DNA of 64,000 nt from Massospora cicadina. Its lineage: Eukaryota; Entomophthoromycota; Entomophthoromycetes; Entomophthorales; Entomophthoraceae. Position numbers and translations under genes: made by a program. The stretch lies in contig JAKSZP010014934.1 in assembly GCA_022478985.1 (NCBI GenBank), forward strand, positions 1 to 64,000, written 5' to 3'. Shown here one piece after another: positions 1 through 11,452 of this stretch (position 1 is the first letter of the stretch; every line of letters starts with the position of its first letter). The notes below the pieces were generated by a model that saw nothing but the letters and a program-made list of their open reading frames with translations, searched no databases and was not told the DNA's origin.

Positions 1-37
1 TATTGCGGGGAAGGCCGACCATGGGACGGACACTTCC
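1..37 (-). repeat. 3' tail of LINE-A (shared LINE/SINE tail motif)
   Basis: On the minus strand the last bases contain GTCCGTCCCATGGTCGGCC and end in CGCAATA. The same tail block is seen in LINE-C (32212-32250), the two SINEs (15107-15146 and 15591-15626) and the ORF1-only element (58114-58150). In LINEs this is where reverse transcription starts, so it is the likely recognition site for the LINE enzyme (family knowledge, not shown here). Confidence 0.75.
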
Positions 38-125
38 AAATATGACTCAGACGAAACAAAACTCAGTACCAGGTGAGGCACCCCAGAGAAGTGATGCTAT
101 CTCTTGTTGCCAGCGGGAACGCCAC

Positions 126-3100
126 TTATGGGAAGGGGGAGGGAACTTGTGTAGGGGGCGTAGCCACTATTGAGCACGTGTGGAGGAAGGGGTCTGATTT
201 GATGAACCAGACTGGGAACCAGGAGGAGACCAGCTGCCAGCGATGTGGTGGGAGATATCCAAACATCCACGCTTGAAAGTGATCTACCAAATGAGACTGG
301 AATCTGTGGACAGCTTCAGGGAGGGTGGGGATGGATCCGGCGATGGCATCCAAGACAATCGTGTGGATAGTCCACATGGCGATTGCAACCACAAGAGCAC
401 GAAGGGAGGGTGGGAGGGGGGAGGCCATTGATGAAGCAAACATATCTCTTGACAGACTGAAGGGATGTGTTTGATCCTGGCCTATCAGACGTTGAACTTT
501 GCGCCATATTACTTTAGAGGTGGGACACTTCTCCAGGCGGTGAAACAGCGTTCCATACTGGCCACACACGACACAGGATGAGTGTAAAGCATTAGAGCGC
601 TCAGCTGTACGATACACCCGCCTCAGGCAGCGCCACACATGGGAACGGACTTGAGGCTGCAACAGAGGATGGTGTGCGTATTTCCAGATAGTCTTCTGGG
701 TCTCAGTGGAATAAGGGATGTCCATCATGTCCAGGTAGTCCACCCTGGATAGGACTTGGGGTCGAATGGGGATCACGCCATCATGGATGGGTAGCCCCTG
801 TACCTCTTGTGTGAACTGAGGAGAGGGGCGGCCTCTTTGGGTTGTATGTCCACTAATACGAATTCTCTACTCTGCGCTTCGCATGGAGAGTAGGATTCGT
901 TTGTAGTGGAGTTTGGTCCCGTGAGGACCTGTGGCTGATGTGTGTGATGCGAGGTATTTCATCAGGGAGTGGGGGTTTGATGGATTGTTGAGGCCCAAGG
1001 CTCGGGAGAAGTTGGAGCGGGCCGCGCGGGACCAGTGTTGGGATGGGAGTGTAGGAGCAGTGACGGCCACAATCCAGGTGCCTAGGATCTTGGCGGCATG
1101 GGCTTTGAAGTCAAGTAGGCCCATGCCACCATGATGATGAGGGCCAAACATGACCTCTAGCCGTACTGGTGGAGGGCGGCCTGACCAAAGCCAATCTTGT
1201 AGCAAAGCATACAGGGATTTGAAGAAGCTTGGGGAGAAGGGGATGGCGTGGGCTCCAAACCAGACTTTGGATAGGAGCATAGAGTTGGCAAGAACAACCC
1301 TGCCAGTGAGGGTAGTAGGGTGGGCTCTGAGAGAGGCGATTCGCTTCGTCACGTTGTCCAGTATATGGCCCTCCATTACTGCTGACACGTATCCTCCTGC
1401 CTCCAACCACACGCCCAGATGGCGTACCGGTCCCTATGGTAGGTCGCGGCACAAGGGGGGCACCAGTGGAGCGGTGTGTTTTGAGTTAGTAAGGCGTGGA
1501 CTTGGGCGAGCAGCTGGGCTGGGTTGGGAACTACTTGCTGGGGCCCAGCAGTTCTGAAACCGACCAAGGAAAATGATTTCGGTATTGGAGGCGTTCAGTG
1601 CCGCGTTGCTTACCTGGGAATATTCCTGGATGAGGGCTTCAAGCGCGCGTGCATCTTTATTATTAGACACCCCCACCACGCAATCATCTGCAAATGCCAT
1701 CATCTTGACTGGGGTTTGGCCTGGCACATGGACCCCAGTGAGTTGGGCATTCACATTTCGCAGTAGTGGGTCAAGGCTGAAGTTGTATAAGAGTGGGCTC
1801 AGGGGGTCCCCTTGTCGCAGGCCCCTTTGAGGATGGACTACATCCGTTAGGAAACCTGGGCCGCGCACAGCCATTGTTGCAGATTCCGTGAGCAGCATCA
1901 CCCAGTTAATGAAGCGGGGAGGTAGGCGGAATTGTTGGAGGCAGGCCTAAGGTATTCCCAGTTTACTCTATCATAGGCCTTTTGTTGGTCCAAGAATACA
2001 AGTGCCCCAGAGGCTGTGGACTGACACACATTAGCCACAGAGTGCACGTTATCCCAAATTGACCTTCTGGGGATGAAACCAAATTGTTCTGGAGAGATGG
2101 TGGCAGATGCTACAGTCCCTAAACGGTTAGCCATGATCTTTGTTAAAATTTTGGTGTCTGTGTTTGTTAGAGAAATGGGGCGCCAGTTGGCTAAGTCTAG
2201 CCTATCCCCTTTCTTGAAGAGTGTGACTGTAAAAGCCTCATGTCCTCCTGGTAGGAGGCGCGTTTCCAACAGGCTTTGGTTGAGTGAGGCTAGCAGCAAT
2301 GGGGATATGTATTTAAAATATTTTTTGTAGAACTCATATGGAATGCCATCTGGGCCTGGGCATTTTCGGTTTGGCGCACCACAAATGGTAGTCCATAATT
2401 CGTTTGGAGTAATTAAATTCATTATTTCTGGGTATCAGAAAATGGTGCAGATATGAGCTCTGTCGAGAAATTCCGCCATTTCAGCCGGCTGAATTGGTTC
2501 AGCTCAGTATAACTCGGAGTAATATCTTTACATTTCGATTGCCACTTCGGCCGGTGTGTCCACGATAGAATTATCCGATCTTCGCACCTGTGTGCAGGCC
2601 ACGCTCTGGCATGGTGCAAAAATTTTTTTGAAGAAGTATGCGGTGCACTTGTCACCTTTAGTGATGCATGTGGCCCTGTATTGGACACAAACCCGATGTT
2701 TGTGTTGCCTTTCAAGTGCGTTGAAGTGGGCTGCTGCCTCCGCCCACTTCTGGCCCCATGCAGGGCTATATCCTGAGGCTGGAATGTTGGACTCCAAGTG
2801 GGCCAATTCTGCCAGCACGCACGATATAACTGCTGATGTGGCTCGTGAGCGTCTGGATAAGAGATGGTGATAGTATCGGATGGTGTCTTTTTTGAAAGTT
2901 GCCCATGTGGAAATAGGGTCCGTGCAAAACGGTGCAACAAATGATTTTGCCAAAGTTGCCTCTTCCACCCACATGGAAAATCCTGGCGACGCAAGCTCTG
3001 AGGGGCAGATTTTGCACCAATGTGGGGCCTTTGCAACTGTGATGGGTAAGTGGCATGTTATTGAGACCAGTCGGTAGTCAGAGAATTCCATTTTCATTGT

Positions 3101-3757
3101 TTTGAAGTGGGATATGTGGGGTTGGAATTTTGCCGGTGCTAGAATAAGGTCAATGCGGGTCATGGACCTTAATTGGCCGTTGTGGATGTGGGGATGTGTC
3201 ATGTTTTCGAGCAGTGGGGCATGTCATGGCAGCGCATCCATTAACTCAAGGGTGGCTTTTAGAATGCGTAGTTCTACGTGACCCTGTGGGGCGTGGGGTG
3301 AGGGCGGCCACCAGTCCGTTGGTGAGGTTAGCCAACAGTTCATGTCGCCAATTAGGAAAGAATCGGGGGGTAGTGGGAGGGATTTGACCGACGAGAAAAA
3401 TTCCCGACGCTCTTGTGCACTGTTTGGGGCATAAATGTTGACAATTGTGTGTGCAACATTGGCCCATGAGAAGGTGACAACGAGCACTCAGTCATTTAGG
3501 AATGTTTCTGAAGATGTAAATTTGAAAAAATTGTTTTTCTGAATTAGCACCCCACAGTGCTTCGACCAAAAGGATAGGGATGGTAGGAGCATTGTTTTCC
3601 AAGCATCCTCGGAACCTCATGGACAGTGGGTTTCCTGGATGGCCAGAATATCCATGGGTAAATTATTTTGTAAAAAACTCAGTTTCCTAGCCCAGGATGG
3701 GGAGGCCTTGAGTCTGGCGATATTCAGCATCCCTAGAGTGAAGGTTTCCCCATCGCA
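126..3757 (-). pseudogene. LINE-A ORF2: endonuclease, reverse transcriptase, zinc finger (decayed)
   Basis: ORF2 encodes the enzyme that nicks the target and copies element RNA into DNA at the nick. The endonuclease starts around 3757 (MLNIAR at 3730, then LAIQETHC near 3630, then GDMNCW near 3360). The linker covers about 3200-2430. The reverse transcriptase lies at 2422-1434, with CPGPDGIPYEFY, ANWRPISL, FGFIPRRS, KAYDRV, GLRQGDPLSP and the catalytic FADD at 1683-1694. The thumb is at 1412-867. The C-terminal finger is near 600-500 (CVVCGQYGTLFHRLEKCP). Two TGA stops interrupt the endonuclease, after THCP and after LND, and the remainder changes frame several times. The stop codon is at 126-128. 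No RNase H domain is recognisable. Confidence 0.85.
1434..2422 (-). pseudogene. LINE-A reverse transcriptase core
   Basis: Two adjacent minus-strand frames (2422-1898 and 1901-1434) hold the reverse transcriptase palm and fingers. Seen in order are CPGPDGIPYEFYKKYF, LFKKGDRLDLANWRPIS, FIPRRSIWDN, DQQKAYDRVNW, RQGDPLSPLLYNFSLD and FADDCVVG. The break near 1900-1950 shifts the frame just after YDRVNWEYL. Both catalytic aspartates of FADD are kept. This is the best conserved part of the copy and closely matches the reverse transcriptase of LINE-C at 29900-30800. Confidence 0.88.
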
Positions 3758-3759
3758 CC

Positions 3760-5173
3760 TTAGGTGTGAGGGGAGGGGGCCCCTGGCCCACCAGCCTCTT
3801 CCAGGTCCCCACAGGCTTTCACAGCAGCGCGGGTATTAGCAGCAATGCTATTGGGGTTTTTGTTAATTTTTGCAGAAAGAGTCGCATTGGCTTTGGCCTT
3901 TGCTTTTTGTTTTCCCGACGTTGGACAAATTTTTTGTGGTGCGGATAAGTTCAGTGCACCATCGAGTGGGGCAAAAAAATTTTTTTGGTTGGGATAGGTC
4001 CCAAGTTGGTTTCAACTGGGGCTTGGGTGCAGCGATTGGGTGAGATCAAATCTCCCATCAGATCCTCGGATTGAGTGGCCCGTTCAGCTTGGGCCTCCCA
4101 ATCTGATTGGGTGATGGATTCCCAAGTTGCTTCCACCGCGAAGGTCTCCATGTCCTCCTGGCGTTGTGAGTGTGGGATGGTGGTGGTGACTTTGGCCGCT
4201 TCCTTGGCCACAGTCCTATGGGCCTGCTTGGCCTTCTTCCACTCCTGCGGGGAGATGGGCTTTACCAATAGGTAGCAGCCTTGTGCTCCCCACGGGAAAG
4301 CCTCTTTGGTGCTTGCAGTTGGTTCGTAGTGCGCCTCTCCGCTGGCCATGGCCGCCGAGGGGTGCTCTTGGAATGTAACGCCCTCTTTAATGGGGCACGC
4401 ATGTGCCTTATGGCTGAACGCGTCACAGTGGGTGCAAATGGGGGGCGCGCTGTCCATGGTTACCCAGAATGGGTGGGTGGTGTGCCCTGCAATGTCAATA
4501 AAGGTGGAGTGCGGGATCTGGGTTAGGTCCTTCGAAATCTCCTCAGTTGGGGTCAGAACTGTGATAGCTTTACCGATGCACAGGTGTGGCATCAGCATGA
4601 AACATTGCATTTTGAAAGATTGTATTTCGCCATATATGGCGAGACCATCTTTCAGGTGTTGCTCCAAAATGTCACGTTTTACCATAGTAGGCAAAAAGTC
4701 AAACGTGAGGAAAATTTGGTTTGATTTTGTCCATCTGGTGCATTTAGTTTCGATGACCCATTGCCCTTCGGGAGGTCGACCACTACGCGCACTGCTGCAG
4801 CCTCGTCTGCTGCTAATTTGCTTTCAAAACCTAGGTCCAGCCAACCGCGTGACATGGAGTGAGGTGTAATGTACACCGCGGTCGGGAAAATTTTGTGTAC
4901 ATCTTCACAAAATTTTTCCCATAGGGCCGTTTTTTGGATGTCCAGATACACACGGACTCCAAATTCCACCGATGAAAGTGGCTGGGAATGTGGCGTGTTG
5001 ATGTACTGGTTGCATCGTGCTTGCCACGCGAGTATCTCCAGGGAAATTGTAACCGCCAGTTTTTTTAGATTTTTTTCTATTCCGCCGGATTCTCCGGGGC
5101 GTTTTTGAACATTAGAGGCCGCGGGCCTTCCGCCTGCTCCTCTTGCCTTGCTTGCCCAACTGCTCCCAGACAT
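3760..5173 (-). pseudogene. LINE-A ORF1 (RNA-binding, CCHC knuckle; frameshifted)
   Basis: ORF1 proteins coat the LINE RNA. This one starts at ATG 5173 (MSGSSWASKARGAGG), continues in that frame to about 4679, shifts into the 4694-3951 frame, and shifts again at an A/T run near 3975 to end at TAA 3760-3762 (tail GGPGAPSPHT). The middle carries GWLDLGFES, also seen as GWIDIGFET in LINE-C. It also carries one C-x2-C-x4-H-x4-C knuckle, CTHCDAFSHKAHAC, around 4430. The tail is Lys/Ala-rich (KQKAKAKANAT). The frame changes are inferred from homology with LINE-C and the ORF1-only element at 58.1-60.0 kb. Confidence 0.82.
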
Positions 5174-5279
5174 AGGCGCAGACTAATCCCCTCTATGAGA
5201 TTATCAAACTAGATTTAGTCTTGAATTGAATGGGTTGCAAAAGTATTTGCAACGAGAAAGAAAAGTTGATGAAAGAAAG
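5174..5279. other. Spacer between head-to-head LINE-A and LINE-B
   Basis: About 100 bases separate the start codon of LINE-A ORF1 from the TSD of LINE-B. I see no gene. It may include the 5' UTR of LINE-A. It holds one perfect palindrome, listed separately. Confidence 0.5.
5234..5253. repeat. 8-bp stem palindrome
   Basis: GTTGCAAA-agta-TTTGCAAC is a perfect 8-bp inverted repeat with a 4-base loop. It lies just upstream of LINE-A ORF1, so it could belong to a LINE promoter region or be chance. No function is claimed. Confidence 0.5.
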
Positions 5280-5297
5280 CATCTATGTTTATTCAAA
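5280..5297. repeat. Left TSD of LINE-B
   Basis: catctatgtttattcaaa is repeated exactly at 11378-11395. The 18-bp length is typical of target-primed reverse transcription, and the pair fixes the ends of LINE-B. Confidence 0.85.
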
Positions 5298-5399
5298 TAT
5301 TCATAGTAAAACTTTACTTTCTTAAGCATCACTTTTCAAAAATCAATTCAGCCTGAAATTTAGCTCCACTAAAGAGATTTACAAAAACTATTAGCAAAT

Positions 5400-7743
5400 A
5401 TGGCGGGAAACCCCGCAAAAGAACCCGCAGGCTCTGCCAAACGAGCCAGAACCACCTCCAAACGAAGCAACCCTTGGTTACCCACCTCAGGGTCAACCAG
5501 AACCACCCGCTCTCAAGCAGCGGCCATGAAAGCAGGCACCACCCCCCAACCTGGAGCTACTTCAACTAGCGCCAGTTCACCCAATCGCACTTCTCGACCT
5601 GCACGCCTAACAGCTCTGCGTGCGCTGCCTCCCACCAACCCGCTGGGCCCCCTCCAACCAAGGAGGCCATCACCCACGCTGTTTTAATGGCGTCTGCTCA
5701 GTTGAATGCAACTCAGCCCATCCAGGCATTCACCACCCCCATTGTGTCAGCTAATTCAGCCCCATCTATTATTTCTGACGCCATGTTTCTGGCTCCCTCC
5801 ATGAGGGGCGATACCCAGCTACCTGGCCCCCAAACCCTCAGATGTAAGGTTGGATTAGCTGCACATTCTGGTTCACTAAGCACCAAATTGGGACAATCTA
5901 CTCTTCCCAATGGGGATTTAAATGGTTCAGATTTTCGAACTTCACACCAGTTCCAATATCACCCGTCCCATTTAAACCCCATAATCAGCACTTCTCAAGT
6001 CGGCACTTTATCTCCATATGCTGAAAACGACCAATTCACCATCAACCAGTGAGTTTTGTTTACTAAATCACAGCAAATACTTGGGCTGAATTTACCTAAA
6101 TAGATTGGGATGGTGATGAAACATCGCCCTCCTCCCAATTGGCTGGAGTTAATTCCAATCTGGATGGGCCTCCCCAATTTAGCGAGGCCCAACAATCCGC
6201 CCCTCAATTTAATATGACGCCAGCAACTGCTGTAACATTCCAGCAACAAGGGAACTCCGCAAACTTGTCCAAACCACCAGCTCACACTCAACCCGCAATT
6301 GCAGCCCAAAGCAAACACAAACGTACCAAAGGAGCCACTGGTGCATGGCAAAAACCTCTGGCACCAACGTTACCCAAAGCTGATCCCCGTGAAGTGGCGT
6401 TTATTGCTGATATTAAGAAGAAATGGGCCAAAACTAGAGCGCAAAAAGCTCTACCTCGCTCAACCCTCTCCCACGCAATTCGCCTTTATTATGGGCATAA
6501 CCCTGTTGAATTCTATACAGAGAATTACTTCTCATACTTTGCAGCAATTTTGGAGACATTCTCAAATAAACACCACCATCCATGAATCAGTGGAGGGCCA
6601 CTACATCGATGTGGGCCTCACTGAAGTTGCCCTTGCTGACCATGCTGCCACCCTCCAAGTCATTATTCCGCGTGGATCTCTTCACATCTCCCGCACACGC
6701 TCTCACCTGGAGAAAAATTCATGGGTTACTTTTTCCAACCTACCAACAACTGTTGATCCTGAGTCTCTTAAACTGGCGCTCCATCGTGGTATAATGGAGT
6801 TTGGGTCTGTTCTTTCAGTGGACTTTAGAGTCCCCTCTTACTATGCTCCCACTCAAAGAGCTCGCACTGCTAGGGCGTCGTTCATCCCCTCCCCCACTGT
6901 ATCCCGCAACATTGAGGTTATTCCTCGTTTGGCGGTAGTTGGGGCATGCCCTGAGATCTTTTTTGTTGACCCTGATTAGGCGCGCCCCCGGTGTTCATAG
7001 TGTAACGCCCTTGGACACTTGTATAGTGGCTGCACAGCTCGAAAACAAGCCCTCTTAGCCACCACCCAGGGGCCTAAACCAGGCCAAAAATGATCCCACG
7101 TGGCCGCACAGCAATTCCACAACCCACACAATGGGTTCCCGTTCAAGACCTGTCCCCTGAGGCCTTACGCCTAGCAGTTGAAACATATAACCCCACTATT
7201 GGTATGGGATACCTTCGCGCTCATGCCCCCCTTCCAGTGGGCACCCCCTCCAATCTCCCAGAGTCAACTCCCTCTCTCACCAAGCGCAAGGCATCTCCCA
7301 CAGGGTGCCCCTCGTCAGCCACCCCCACTCAGGGCTCCGCGGCACCCCCACCAACCTCCAACAGCGATTTATCGCATCAACCCTCAGCTCCCAATGGAGC
7401 TATGCCCACCAGCATGGACTGGCAACCCACGGCCTGCGATAGAAGTGCCACCTCAAAGAGTCCTACCCCAACCCCACAGTCCATTTCGCGCGGATCCTTT
7501 GCAGTGTTCGAGGAAGTGAATATGGACTCAGACTCATCAAATGGGGACACCGCGGAGGTCACCATTGAGCACCCTCAGGTCCTTCCCCTGCAACGGAGCA
7601 GGGGCAGCATCCTAGGCTGGCTTACTGGGTCCTCCGCCCCCCACCCTCTCCTTCCCCTCAGAACCCTTGACGCTCCTCGCAGATTGCAGCTAATAGTCAA
7701 GCTAAAGGACTCAAAACTAGCCGCCTCACAGCAGCAGGTTTAA
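5400..7743 (+). pseudogene. LINE-B ORF1 (RRM-like region plus CCHC knuckle; several stops)
   Basis: The start is ATG 5400 (MAGNPAKEPAGSAKRARTT). The first part is low-complexity, rich in Pro, Ser, Thr and Ala. Stops split it into pieces at 5400-5687, 5687-6052, 6139-6585, 6299-6979 and 7090-7743. The 6299-6979 piece contains SWVTFSNLPTTVDPESLKLAL, which looks like an RNA-recognition fold (inference). It is followed near 6990-7035 by a knuckle readable as CS*CNALGHLYSGC, in which a TAG sits between the first two cysteines. The C-terminal part is Pro/Ser-rich and ends at TAA 7741-7743. The order matches LINE ORF1 proteins and the position before ORF2 supports the call. Confidence 0.75.
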
Positions 7744-7744
7744 G

Positions 7745-10700
7745 CGCTGGCAACCCCCCAGGACATGGAGGGGAACAGCTATAAGTCCCCATGGCAGCAC
7801 CCTGGCCCTGCAATCCATCAATGCAAATGGGTTGCGGGACTTTAAGCGGAGATCCCGCCTCCTCCGCAACTTCAGGTCAGCACAAATTGACATCGCTGCT
7901 GTCCAGGAGCCCCATATCCTCCCCCACGAACAATCTGCATGGAATGAACAGTTTGGAGGCAACTCCTTCTGGACAGACCATGCCGCCCTTATTGTTTTGA
8001 ATCCCTGGGTTAAAACCCAATTTTTTCACAATATCTAGGTGGCCGCCTCATACTGGCCAAACTCACCACTCCTGACTTCTCCTTCTTCGCTGCAAGCATC
8101 TAGCTGCCTAATGCAGGTCAGGAGCAAAATCAGCTCTTGATAGAGTTTGTTCAACTCAATCTCCCACGGAATACAGTCCTCTTAAGAGATTTCAACACAA
8201 CTATAAGTCGCGTCCGTGACTCTTACCCCCTGCAGCAAAGGAACGCCCTGGATTAAGTCGCCTCCAGGATTTCCTTCGCCTGAGTGGCTTTATAGATGCG
8301 CTTTCACCCTCCGCGTCTGGCCTAGGTTGCATGACTAGGATCCAGTATGATGGGGGAGCTTTCCAGTTAGCGTCACGCATAGATATGGCACTGATTGGCC
8401 CCCTGCTAATTGGCCGCGTCTCCTCTCCCATCTCTCGTGACAACCATCTGAGTGATCACAGGTCACTCACCGTTGTCCTCACCACCACACTTAGATCTTC
8501 GCGTAGGTTCTGGCCTAGGGTTGCCCCAGCTCTTCTCAACAACCTTTTCAATAAGGAGAAGCTGTCTATGACCATACGGGAGACTCTCACCTCCCCTGCC
8601 CACCCCACCTGCTTGACCACAAGGCTAGATGGGCGGTGACCAAGGAGGGCATCACCCGCGTTGCTTACAACTGTGTCAAAGCCCAGATGACTGCAGCTCG
8701 CGCCAGAGTCAAAAGGGCGGAAGCTAGAATCAGACATATGGAGCGAAACTGCCAGCCTTCGCCCCCTCCCAGATGGTTGGAAGACTGGGAAGCGGCGCAG
8801 GAAGAACTCCGCTTGGAGCTCACACTGCAGGAAGAATAAGCAGCAAACTTTACAACATCTCGTTACTATGCTCAATGGGAACGCCCAACCCGCTTCTTCT
8901 TTCAGAAAAAGAAAGCCCGGTCAACAGCGCAGGATACTACTGCACTGAAGATTGGCACTACAACCACTTCAGATAAGGAGGAAATCATGCAGGAACTACA
9001 CCTCGCCTACTCCAGCCTCTTCCATGCCACCCAGGTGGACCCATCGGACATCCAAGACTTTCTGTGGCGGGCTCCAGAGCCGCCCATTGACCCACGGGCT
9101 GATGAGGCTCTACTGGCGCCTATTTCCATCCAGGAGGTGATGGAAACCCTTCTGAAATCCCCACGTCTTAAAGCCCCAGGCCCAGACGGAATACCCTTCA
9201 AGGTGTACCTTCTGGAACCTGCAGTGATAGCCAGAACCCTCCGCGACCTCTTCGCTGCACTCTTGGTGAATGGCGAGGTCCTCCCCGACTCCAGAGGCTC
9301 AATCTCGACCCTCATTCACAAGAAGTCAGACCGTGAGAACCTGGCGAACTGGCGCCCCATAGCGTTGATCAACACAGACCACAAGCTCTTCACGAAGCTT
9401 CTGGCCAACCGCATCACCAAATGGGTGTCACCTCGCCTCTCCCCATCCCAGCACGGTTTTATTCCGGGGAGGTCGTTATGGGACAACTATAATGACCTTC
9501 ACGTGACTTTGACTGCTAACTCTCGTAAGGTGAATGGCTTTGTGGCTCTCCTGGATATGGAGAAAGCATATGATCGGGTAGCCTATAATTATATTGATGC
9601 TTCCCTGGCCCGCTTCCATCTCCCCCGCAGCTAGGCGCTGGATATCAGCGCTCTATGACCAGCTCCACACCAGAGTCCTGGCGCCAATGGGTTTTACATT
9701 GGCAGTACCAGTTTGACAAGGTCCCCGGCAAGGGGACCCCCTGAGCCCTATCCTTTTTAACATCACCCTTAAACCCCTCTTGGCCTCCTTACAGGACAAG
9801 CTAACAGGGATTCTGGTCCCAGGTAAAGCCCCCACACGCACCATGGCATTTGCAGATGACACTGCCATTGCATTTGGCTGCCCTGGGGATGTTGTCCTCG
9901 CTGCTGTGACCATTGAGAGGTACACCAAGGCGTCCAACGCCATGGTCAACACATCCAAGACAACACTTGTACAGGTCGGCTCCCCCAACTTCCCCCACCA
10001 TTTGGTATTGAATCTGTGCGCGGTACCTTCCGTCACCTGAGCGTTCTCACCAACCAACAAGGAGTTGCGCTAAAAGACAATGAGGACTTGCTCCTCGAAG
10101 CAGTTAACTCCAGGATTGCCAGCTGGAACTGGCGGCACATCACCCCCCAGGGTTGAGCTCTGATGGCCAATGTGTTCCTCCTCTCCAAAGTCTGGTTCCT
10201 AGCGCACGTCTGCCCATTCACAGATGCCTTTTATACGCGGCTCAATGTACTCTCCGCTGTTGGATCTGGGGCTCAAACCATCCACCAATGGCCCTCTCAA
10301 CCATTGCCTGACCCTGCAATGAAGGGGGCCTAGGGCTTCTGGACACGCGATCCCACGCCACCACAATCTTCCTGAAGTTCCTATGGCCGATTGTCTGCTG
10401 AGACGCGACCCCCATGCCCCAATGGGCGCCCGCCCTCCGCCAGTCAGTGTCAGCAGCTCTGGGTCTTCCTATAGCATCTCTGACCTCATTAAAGGAGTGG
10501 CTCACAAACCACCCAGGCCATCGCCTGAAACCATCCTCATCCCCTACTGGAACCAGGCTCTCCTTGCCCTGAAACGAGTAGGCGCGCGGATCCACCATGC
10601 CTTCACATACAGAAGGGAAGGCCCTGGCCTCAGCCCCCGTCGCCATGCAATTGTGCACAATGGACAAGTTGTCACAACTCGCCTCAAACCCCAAGATCGT

Positions 10701-11309
10701 CCTCCCATCTGTCTAAGTCTCCTTGAGCTCCTCTCTCCCTCCGTGAGATTTGACCTTAAGGAATTGTGGAAGGACGTCTATCACCCCATCCTGTCAGCAA
10801 AGTTGTCCAACACCTTATGGAGGGTGCTCCACTGTTCATACAGGACAGGGGACCGGACTGGCCCTACCTTCCAGCACTGAAGCTGCTCCCGCTGTGTGGA
10901 GCCTATTGACTCCCACCTCCATCGTTTTTTCACCTGTCCAGGTGTCGCTGCATTTTGGCCAAAGGCCCGCGCGCTCCTCCATGCTCAGTCCTGGTATGGA
11001 CACCTTGTGCAATACCTCATGTTTGAGCAGACATTGCCTGGTTGCCACCGACCCCTCCGTGTCCTCGCCTATGCCACAGCCATCTAGACCATCCATGACT
11101 CCTTCCTTCGTGCTGCCTTTGACCAGCAGGTGTGGACCCTTCCACACATGATCACCCACTTTCAGGTACACTTTGAGATGAACCTGAAGGTCTGCACTAT
11201 GTCGCCAACCCTCCCCCACTCAGTTGTCACTGCAGCACGGCTCTGGCGTGCAAACCCCCTCCCTTTCTCGATGCCTCCTCCCTCCCCTTCCCTCACCTCA
11301 GGCTCTTAG
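7745..11309 (+). pseudogene. LINE-B ORF2: endonuclease, reverse transcriptase, zinc finger (decayed)
   Basis: ORF2 begins about where ORF1 stops. The endonuclease is at 7800-8500: LQSINANGLRDFKRR, then IAAVQEPHI, and at its end RIDMALIG and LSDHRSLTV. A coiled or charged linker follows at 8640-8980. The reverse transcriptase lies at 8987-10040, with KAPGPDGIPFKVY, NLANWRPIAL, HGFIPGRSLWDN, MEKAYDRV, then after a frame break the catalytic FADD at 9849-9860. The thumb and connection occupy 10040-10880. A Cys/His finger near 10870-10960 includes DSHLHRFFTCPG. The reading frame runs through a TAG at 11085 to TAG 11307-11309. The endonuclease is the most damaged part (8035-8330). Confidence 0.82.
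8987..9634 (+). pseudogene. LINE-B reverse transcriptase, N-terminal two-thirds
   Basis: This is the longest clean reading frame of LINE-B ORF2 (215 codons). It covers the fingers and palm blocks KAPGPDGIPFKVY, LIHKKSDRENLANWRPI, FTKLLANRITKW, SQHGFIPGRSLWDN and LDMEKAYDRVAYNY, and stops at TAG just before the block that precedes FADD. The remaining palm resumes at about 9780. The block pattern is diagnostic of LINE-type reverse transcriptase. Confidence 0.88.
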
Positions 11310-11343
11310 GAGCCCAGGCGTAATTCAATAAACATCGATGAAT

Positions 11344-11450
11344 CCCCCTTGGGTTGGGATCATCTAGTACTAAAAAACATCTATGTTTATTCAAAATACT
11401 AAAAATAATTTAGTGTTTTTTAGTACTAGGTGGTCCCAACCTGATGGGGG
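11344..11450. repeat. Inverted pair of LINE-B 3' tails
   Basis: The LINE-B tail (11344-11377, gggttgggatcatctagtac followed by taaaaaa) is matched by its reverse complement at 11416-11450 (ttttttagtactagg, then tggtcccaacctgatggggg). Between them lie the right TSD and about 20 AT-rich bases. The right arm is best read as the 3' end of an older minus-strand LINE-B copy cut off by Gypsy-B at 11453. Confidence 0.65.
11378..11395. repeat. Right TSD of LINE-B
   Basis: Exact copy of 5280-5297. Confidence 0.85.
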
Positions 11451-11452
11451 TT

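Larger units (their letters stand above)
1..5173 (-). mobile_element. LINE-A, near full-length non-LTR retrotransposon
   Basis: The minus strand reads ORF1 (5173 down to about 3760), ORF2 (about 3757 down to 126), a short 3' UTR and a tail that ends at base 1. The order of domains is ORF1 with a CCHC knuckle, APE-type endonuclease, reverse transcriptase, thumb and a Cys/His finger, as in L1/Tad-like LINEs. LINE-C at 27111-32252 is a member of the same family with the same domain order. The 3' flank lies outside the window, so no TSD can be checked. Both ORFs carry stops and frameshifts, so the copy looks dead. Confidence 0.9.
5298..11377 (+). mobile_element. LINE-B, full-length non-LTR retrotransposon of a second family
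   Basis: The 6,080-bp insert lies between two perfect 18-bp TSD copies. It has a 5' UTR of about 100 bp, ORF1 (5400-7743), ORF2 (about 7745-11309) and a 3' UTR ending in tagtactaaaaaa. Its proteins have the same domain types as LINE-A and LINE-C but only distant similarity, and the 3' tail is different. The base composition is visibly richer in C and G than that of the LTR elements. Many stops and frameshifts show it is inactive. Confidence 0.88.
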
